Origin: Molossus alvarezi
Lineage: Eukaryota > Chordata > Mammalia > Chiroptera > Molossidae
Assembly (NCBI GenBank): GCA_037176705.1
Contig: JBAWUJ010000131.1
Span: 97,776-161,775, forward strand
Reading direction: 5' to 3'
DNA length: 64,000 bases
The translations under genes were made by a program, and so were the position numbers. How positions within the stretch are numbered: position 1 is the first letter of the stretch; every line of letters begins with the position of its first letter. This document shows, piece by piece, positions 58,175 to 64,000 of this stretch. The notes under the pieces were generated by a model. It saw only the letters and a list, made by a program, of their open reading frames with translations. It ran no database searches and was not told the DNA's origin.

Positions 58175-58365
58175 GGGTAGAAAGCAAACAGGCTTTGAAG
58201 CTAGACAAGCTTTGGAACTCTTTGGGCAAGATCCTTAACTGCTCTGAGCCTATTTCCCTTGTGCAAGGGAGGATCTAACCCCTGCCTTGCAGAGCCACTG
58301 AAATGATAATGCACATAAAATGCTTAGCACAGAACCTGGCAGAGATCACAGGAGGTGATGGTGGT
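58175..58365 (+). mobile_element. MIR SINE
   Basis: 'actgctctgagcctatttcc', then 'gatctaacccctgccttgca' and 'gcttagcacagaacctggca'. Confidence 0.75.
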
Positions 58366-58384
58366 ATGAATGACAAGAGAAATA

Positions 58385-58600
58385 ACCAAAATTATTTGAG
58401 TGCTTATCATCTTAAGTTATTTACATGGATTATCTCATTATTTTACTCACAACAATGCTACAAAGGAGGTATTCTTATTCTTGCCATCGTGTAGGTGAGG
58501 AAACTGACACTCAGTGAGAGTAACTGATTAGTCCAAGGTCACACACATGGGTACAGCTGAATGGGACTTAGCTTTACTTTCTGATCTTAACCACTTGTGG
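58385..58600 (-). mobile_element. MIR SINE
   Basis: Antisense MIR core: 'gtgaggaaactgacactcag', then 'tagtccaaggtcacacacat'. Confidence 0.78.
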
Positions 58601-58619
58601 TCTTTATACTTATTATTAA

Positions 58620-58830
58620 TTTTAGAGGTAGAAGGCAAAATAAAAAGAACACAAGTTTTAGAGTCTGACAGATCTTATTTTATCACTCACTTACTACCTT
58701 TGTGACTTTGAGCAAGTTACATAACTGACCTTCAGATGTCTGATCTGTAAAATCCCAGGACGATGGTGAGGACCGAAGCACCTAACACAATTTGACACTC
58801 AGTATTCAACTGACATTATTGCATTCAATG
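58620..58830 (+). mobile_element. MIR SINE
   Basis: 'tttagagtctgacagatctt', 'ctacctttgtgactttgagc', then a diverged tail. Confidence 0.7.
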
Positions 58831-60136
58831 AAAAGTATAAGGAAGGAAATAATGAGAGACTCAACAATAAATTATTTGCAGTCAGGACATGAGGATTTAA
58901 TTTATAAGTGCAAATGTAATTACTGCTCTTTGCAAAACATCGATCGTAACTGCTTACAGCTATGTTAGAACTTGTTGTTCTTTTTCCTTTGCATTGCCTA
59001 CAAATTCAAATTTCACAGGGCCCCCCCTCAGGCCTATCTTGACATTATAGACCACTGACACTTGAGGAATTTGTGCTTCACATGTCACACACATATTTTA
59101 CGCCTCTTCCAATTCCATCCGTCACGTGCCACTGCAATTTACAAGGATGAGAACCTCCCTGTAATGTGTGTGGTGGACCCTTTATTATGTGCTGTGATTT
59201 TTATGGGAGGAAAATTAGGTCATGATGAAGCGTTTCTGGTCTATAACTGCAAAGTAGTTCTGAGACAATAAATCAACGACAGGGGCCTGGGATTAAAAAG
59301 CAAGACAGAAAGGCTTTTCTGAGAGAAGAGACTGGGCATCTTCTCAAGACACAAATGCATCAGGGTCCCAAGTAATAATGGGTAATAACAGGCATGGGTT
59401 TATGTAATCAGAGGAGTGTCTGCTTTGGGAGCGGAGGGCGAGAACTGCCGAGCAGGGCTCACGCTGTCTGCTCTCTCATGACAGACTGTGAGGGAGAGTG
59501 CTCAGGGCACGAGAGCCACAACCCAGCGCCTTTCCCCGAGAAAGCCAGGCCAATCCCAGCAGGGCTCCTTTACTGCAACAGGTAAGAAGCCAAATGCAGA
59601 GGCTACAGCGACACAGAGGGTTTTTAAGGACAGTTGGAAGTTCGACGTCCTGTTGATATCAGCATTTTGGCAGAGGGATCAACAATTTTGAAAGTAGTTC
59701 GGGGAGTTTTATTAAAAACCCTCAAAAGGAACCAGTGCCATTTGGTTAATGGCCTGGATAATCCATGGGATGCTGTAATTGTCCCTAGATCCAGAGATTC
59801 TATTTCCTGTTATCTTTGTTGACAGAGAAGATTAGGATAAAATACAACAAAACTATCCTTATTTGAGTAACACTAAAGGAGTTTCACAGTTCAAACAATG
59901 ATCCATTTATCTAGGGCTTATTGAGGGGAACATGCATGTTCAGATGCACAACCTTATCACATTCATGAAGAGTAACTTGATAGCACTTGGCACTAAAAAA
60001 GGAAACAGGCCTAGGACAGAGCATTCCAGCCCAGCATACGAGTAAGTCTAGCTTACTTACTTCCAAATCCAACATGCACAGGACGAAAAGCAGTATACTC
60101 AGGAACCAATGGAAGGAAAAGGTAATAGAAAGTAAA
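58831..60136. other. Unique stretch, no gene recognised
   Basis: No repeat that I can name. 58900-59280 contains well-structured unique sequence and could be a conserved element. Frames at 59394-59822 are short and overlap without domains. Confidence 0.45.

Positions 60137-60182
<46 letters not shown>
60137..60182. repeat. (AAT)n microsatellite
   Basis: About 15 AAT units directly before a SINE. It produces poly-Asn and poly-Ile runs in the spurious frames here. Confidence 0.95.
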
Positions 60183-60185
60183 TAA

Positions 60186-60415
60186 AGCTCTGGCTGGTGT
60201 GGCTCAGTTTGTTGGAGCATTGTCCTGTACATCAAAAGGTGGTGGGTTCAATTCCTGGTCAGAGCACATACCCGGGTTTCGGGTTCTATCCTCAGTCAGG
60301 GCACGTGAGGGAGGCAGCTGATCAATGTTTCTCTTTCACATTGATGTTTCTCCTTCTCTCTTTCTCCCTCTCTCTCCCTTCCTCTCACTAAAATTAATTT
60401 TAAAAAATTAAAAGG
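60186..60415 (+). mobile_element. Ves SINE
   Basis: 'ctctggctggtgtggctcag', 'gttcaattcctggtcagagc', CT-rich part and A-rich end. It abuts a short L1 tail (60416-60485, 'gagaaacatctgtaac'). Confidence 0.9.
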
Positions 60416-60485
60416 TGTTAATAGGGGAAAAGGAGAAACATCTGTAACAAGAATTAATTAAATTTAAAAAAATTAAAAGAAAAAA
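60416..60485 (+). mobile_element. L1 3' terminal tail
   Basis: 'aataggggaaaaggagaaac', then 'atctgtaac' and an A-rich end. Same terminus as at 57784. Confidence 0.65.
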
Positions 60486-62039
60486 AGTCAATGAACAAAT
60501 GAAAAAAGTCATGATGACAAGATACAAGATCAGCTTCCCAAGCAGACAATAGTATCAGGGATTATCTCAGTGTAGTAGAAGCATCCAGGCATACATCATT
60601 ATCATCATAGTCATAATGATAATAGTAATTATTATTATTACTAATTTTGCCTATTAACAGCTGCTTAAAATATCAAGGAAATAAAATCCAACTGCCAAAC
60701 ACCTGTCAGCTGCAGCAACAGTACAAATCAATTGCATTGTATTAATTGATGTACATTTTGTACATAAACTCCAACACGGGTGGAATAAATTTCAATGTCA
60801 ACATGTTGGTAAAAGCAGGTCAAGGCAGTTTGGTGGGACCAAATCAACTCTATCACAACAACTGCATTCCAAGATACTACCATTTTAATGAGTGTAAGGT
60901 TGCTTAGGATTTGGTGTTTATTCTAGGTGTTAAGTGGGGTCTTCCACAGTTGCTAGCTCTTCTCCTTAACATATAGTATTAAAAGCTAACATATATTTTA
61001 AAAGAGCACTGATCTTTGGGCATTTCTAAGAATTAACAGCTCAAAGATCAACACTCCTACCTCTTCCAAAGCAAAGGGATGACCTGGAAAAGAATCATGA
61101 TTAATTTATTTTGTAAAACATCTACAGGCATTAAAAGGGGCTGATAAAAGCATGTGGAACATGCATACATATGGACACCCACATCCTGCTTCATGTGCAG
61201 AAACCCTTTTGAGTACCACAGCCAAAGAAGTTTCATGGACTGTCAAAAAATGAGCAGGTCCAACCCAACTATGATATGGTAGAACTTAACAGGAAGATGT
61301 ACGACACACATACGCATATTAACTTAAGATGTCATGTTTAATGAAAACTATGAAAGGAAGGCACTTGTTTTCCTGATGGGGTTGTTCTTCCTAGACACCT
61401 AACTTTTTCAGAGTCATTGGCAGACTAACTTCTATAACAGAAAAACCTTGTAAGAAACAGCAGAATTTCTGGGCTTTGGGATATCTTAGACAATACAGCA
61501 TTCAATATATTGTTTAAAATTTTAACTAGAAGTAAATAAATATTGGTAACTTCCACTATAAGCCCAAGTAGTGGTCTACTTGATGTTTTAAGACTCAGGG
61601 TGATTAGCTGTGAGGTAGGGAAAGATGCTGTCCGTATAGAAAGAGAAAATTTAAATGATTATCATTACTTTAAAACAAGCATGAGAAGAGCCAAAATCTT
61701 TGCACTTCAAACTTTCAACTCTGAAACCTGAGCACAGATAAAAAGCTCTCATATAATCCAAGTACAGTGCATGGTAGGAGTCACTGATGGGAAATGGTGC
61801 CACGACCTAGTATTTCCCTTTAGGAAGTCTGGCCAGGAGAACCATTCACATCTATCTCGACTCTATAAGGAAAGGCTATAAGTCAAAGGTTACACTCTGA
61901 GTAAGACTTTAAAAAAAATATATAGCCACAGTCTACATCAGTACGGTCAACTCTATTGTTTTGCTACTTGGTTAACAGGTGATTCTAATCTCAAGGGTCA
62001 GAGTCCGTTTGGTTCAGATTCCTAGGATGTCTTTCTAAA
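60486..62039. other. Unique stretch, no gene recognised
   Basis: It contains a short (CAT)/(ATT)-rich tract at 60590-60645. The remainder is single-copy-looking. 60690-60860 could be conserved non-coding sequence. Confidence 0.45.
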
Positions 62040-62505
62040 ATGCTGATACAGTCATTTGCTCTCTCTACTTGAGCACCTCTGACAGCTCCCACTTTTCAGG
62101 TTTTCAGGCTCCCACTTGCCTAGTTTTCCAGACTCTTGACAAACGGGCTAAATGCAGTTGTCTGACATCATCTCCCACCACCTGCTCACATGTACCCCAC
62201 ACTCTTTCACAGCCACACCACAAACTGACACATGTTGACTAACTGATCAATGTTCCCCAGGAGGCTCCTGTCTCCACTCTTCCTCTACTTGGAAAACGTC
62301 TACTTGTGTCAGAGTCCATACAAACAAAATTAAATATTGTCCTCAGTGTGCCACGTACTTTATTCATCTTACTGAATGTCTCTTAGCACCCTGTGCTATG
62401 GTTAATTATGCCCTAATAAAACAGGAGACCCCTAGAGAAAAAGGTTCAATCCTATTTATATTTGGCCAACAGTGGATGATCAATAAACATTTAGTGTATT
62501 AAATA
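62040..62505 (+). mobile_element. L2 LINE fragment
   Basis: 'gagcacctctgacagctccc' is upstream. The tail is 'aggagacccctagagaaaaa', then 'ggatgatcaataaacattta'. Confidence 0.6.
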
Positions 62506-62524
62506 AGGATGAACTAAAATAGAT

Positions 62525-62760
62525 TTTAATAGCTTGGCTTGGGAAAGCAGTCCTAAGTTCAACCCTTGCTTCTCTCCTAAACAAGCTATTTTTTAAACTC
62601 TGTACTTCAGGTCCATAATTTGTAGAATAGAGCTGAAAATATTGACCTTACAGTATTGCTATGAAAATTAAACGATATGATGGATATAAATCTGTTTAGT
62701 ATAATATCTTGAGAATAATAAGCTATCAGTAAAAGTCAGCCATTACTATCATTAATATTA
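62525..62760 (+). mobile_element. MIR SINE
   Basis: 'aaactctgtacttcaggtcc', 'tattgaccttacagtattgc', then 'gaaaattaaacgatatgatg'. Confidence 0.6.
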
Positions 62761-63480
62761 CTTCTAGTCTATATACATTTTAAAAAATCCATTTCCTTCA
62801 ACTGGGTAAATAAATCACTATGCATATGTTTTGCCAACATGGAAAAAGAGAAATCACCATGAGCCCCCAGACATCCTATCCTATCTTCTGGCTTTTTCTT
62901 CTCTGCCTCCACTTACACTGGGATATTTACTTCCTATAACTGTTCCAAACATTGCTACCCTTCCCCGGTCTATTGGGGGAGGTGAAGGATGCTTTCTGGG
63001 CATTGCTGACAGGTATGTGGTTAGTGTGCTTAATCTGACCAAACTGCAGGTCTGTGTGCAACACATCACTAAGGCACCGAGGAAGGAGATACAGGTGGGT
63101 TCTCTGGAAAAAGAGATGCTCAGCAGGGGATGTTTCTGGGCACAGAGGACGTGCCAGTGGCAACATAATGGGCACATAGTCATGTCTAACCCTTGGGGCT
63201 GAATGTCTAGTGTCAGTCCTTAGTAAACAAGGTGGGGAGAAGATAGAGAGCAGGAGGGAAGGAGAGAGGGAAAGCGAATACCATATGCTTTAGTTAGTTA
63301 AAACACAAGCCTTTTTCCTTCTCTGGAAAAAAAAAAGATGCTTTATCAAGTAAAAGAATCTGTATTTTCAAGCTGGCAAGTATCCCCCCGGCCCTCTTTT
63401 TAAATGTCAATGTTACTGAAGTGACACTTTGTTCAAGGCTTAGGCCTTAAGAGACCTTGCACCTTATGTGTTTGCTTGCT
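62761..63480. other. Intergenic sequence, nothing recognised
   Basis: Overlapping frames on both strands at 62831-63202 (82-123 aa) show no domain. I do not call a gene. Confidence 0.45.
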
Positions 63481-63489
63481 CTCTTGGAA

Positions 63490-63772
63490 GTCTAGCCTAG
63501 ACTGCATGATGAGAGATCACATGGAGAGAAGAGAGGCTATGTGCAGGAGGATCCAGATGTCCTAGCCAACAGATACCACCAAGGTCCCAATGTGTGGAGT
63601 AAGGCCACCTTGGATCCTCTAGTCACAGTCAAACAACCCCAGCTGATACCATACAGGACATACATTAAGCCATTCTAGAACTGTGAACAACAACAACAAA
63701 AAGGTCACTGCTGTTTTAAGTCACTAGGTTTGGACACAATTTGTTACACAGCAACAGACAACTGAAATAGGC
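63490..63772 (+). mobile_element. MLT1-like MaLR LTR
   Basis: 'gagatcacatggagagaaga', then 'ctgctgttttaagtcactag', then 'tttgttacacagcaacagac', as at the end of MaLR LTRs. Confidence 0.65.
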
Positions 63773-63849
63773 ATCTTAAAATTCTCTCTCTCTATCCCTC
63801 TCTCTCTCCACTGCCTACATGTCTGGTTTCAGGCACTGGGACAGCAACT

Positions 63850-64000
63850 GTAAAGGCCTTGAGGTAGGAGTGGGTGCCATGTGTGAGGAACAGCAAGGCA
63901 GCCAAGGTAGGAAATGAGATGAGGTATTAACAGAGGGGAGAGGAGGGACCATGTGGGGCCTTCTGGGCTCTTGTAAGGGCTTTACCTTTCACTCAGTGAC
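63850..64000 (+). mobile_element. L2 LINE fragment, cut by window edge
   Basis: 'ggaacagcaaggcagccaag', then 'gaccatgtggggccttctgg', then 'aagggctttacctttcactc'. Confidence 0.6.

Noticed and set aside
60053..60391. 134-aa frame with poly-Asn run
   Set aside because: It is made by an (AAT)n microsatellite followed by a SINE.

Overview
The window is mammalian nuclear DNA, almost certainly from a bat, most likely a vesper bat or a close relative. The main evidence is about 20 tRNA-derived SINEs of the bat Ves type (heads like CTGGCCAGTGTGGCTCAG, CT-rich tails, A-rich ends), many with clear target-site duplications (TSDs). Several L1 lineages, some young, and old mammalian repeats (L2, MIR, MLT1, Tigger, hAT) fill most of the rest. 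All alignments here were made by eye.

1-16.6 kb: remnants of a sperm-motility-kinase-like (Smok-like) gene family. One intact, intronless, minus-strand ORF (15136-16596, 486 aa) has a complete kinase core followed by a UBA domain. Two decayed copies in the same orientation lie at 1-1067 and about 1115-1610. Between them sits an 8.5-kb composite array (about 6.6-15.1 kb). It has nine ~455-bp LTR-derived modules alternating with ten blocks of a 38-bp minisatellite. Long ORFs inside this array are artefacts of the 38-bp period.

16.6-24.5 kb: L1 debris. An L1-derived element lacking ORF2 (HAL1-like layout) starts head-to-head with the kinase start codon. It is followed by a possible LTR, an L2, a 5'-inverted (twin-primed) L1 and a second L1 that keeps its 5' end but has lost its 3' half.

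24.5-42 kb: mostly non-coding sequence with nested insertions. These are SINE in SINE (24.9 kb), SINEs in L1 in older L1 in MLT1 (36.2-38.7 kb), and a 547-bp SINE-MLT1-SINE cassette inserted as one unit into a Tigger-type transposon (39.6-40.1 kb). Two LTRs are visible: one at 30.2 kb related to the array modules, and one at 33.6-34.3 kb.

42-64 kb: an L1 with its reverse-transcriptase core deleted (42.2-44.7 kb), a recent 5'-truncated L1 (45.9 kb), a 5'-end L1 with a tandem-repeat 5'UTR (55.2-56.6 kb), several MIR/L2/hAT/MLT1 fragments, and long unique stretches that may hold conserved non-coding elements. I see no multi-exon host gene, although isolated exons cannot be excluded. The only gene I would call functional is the kinase.
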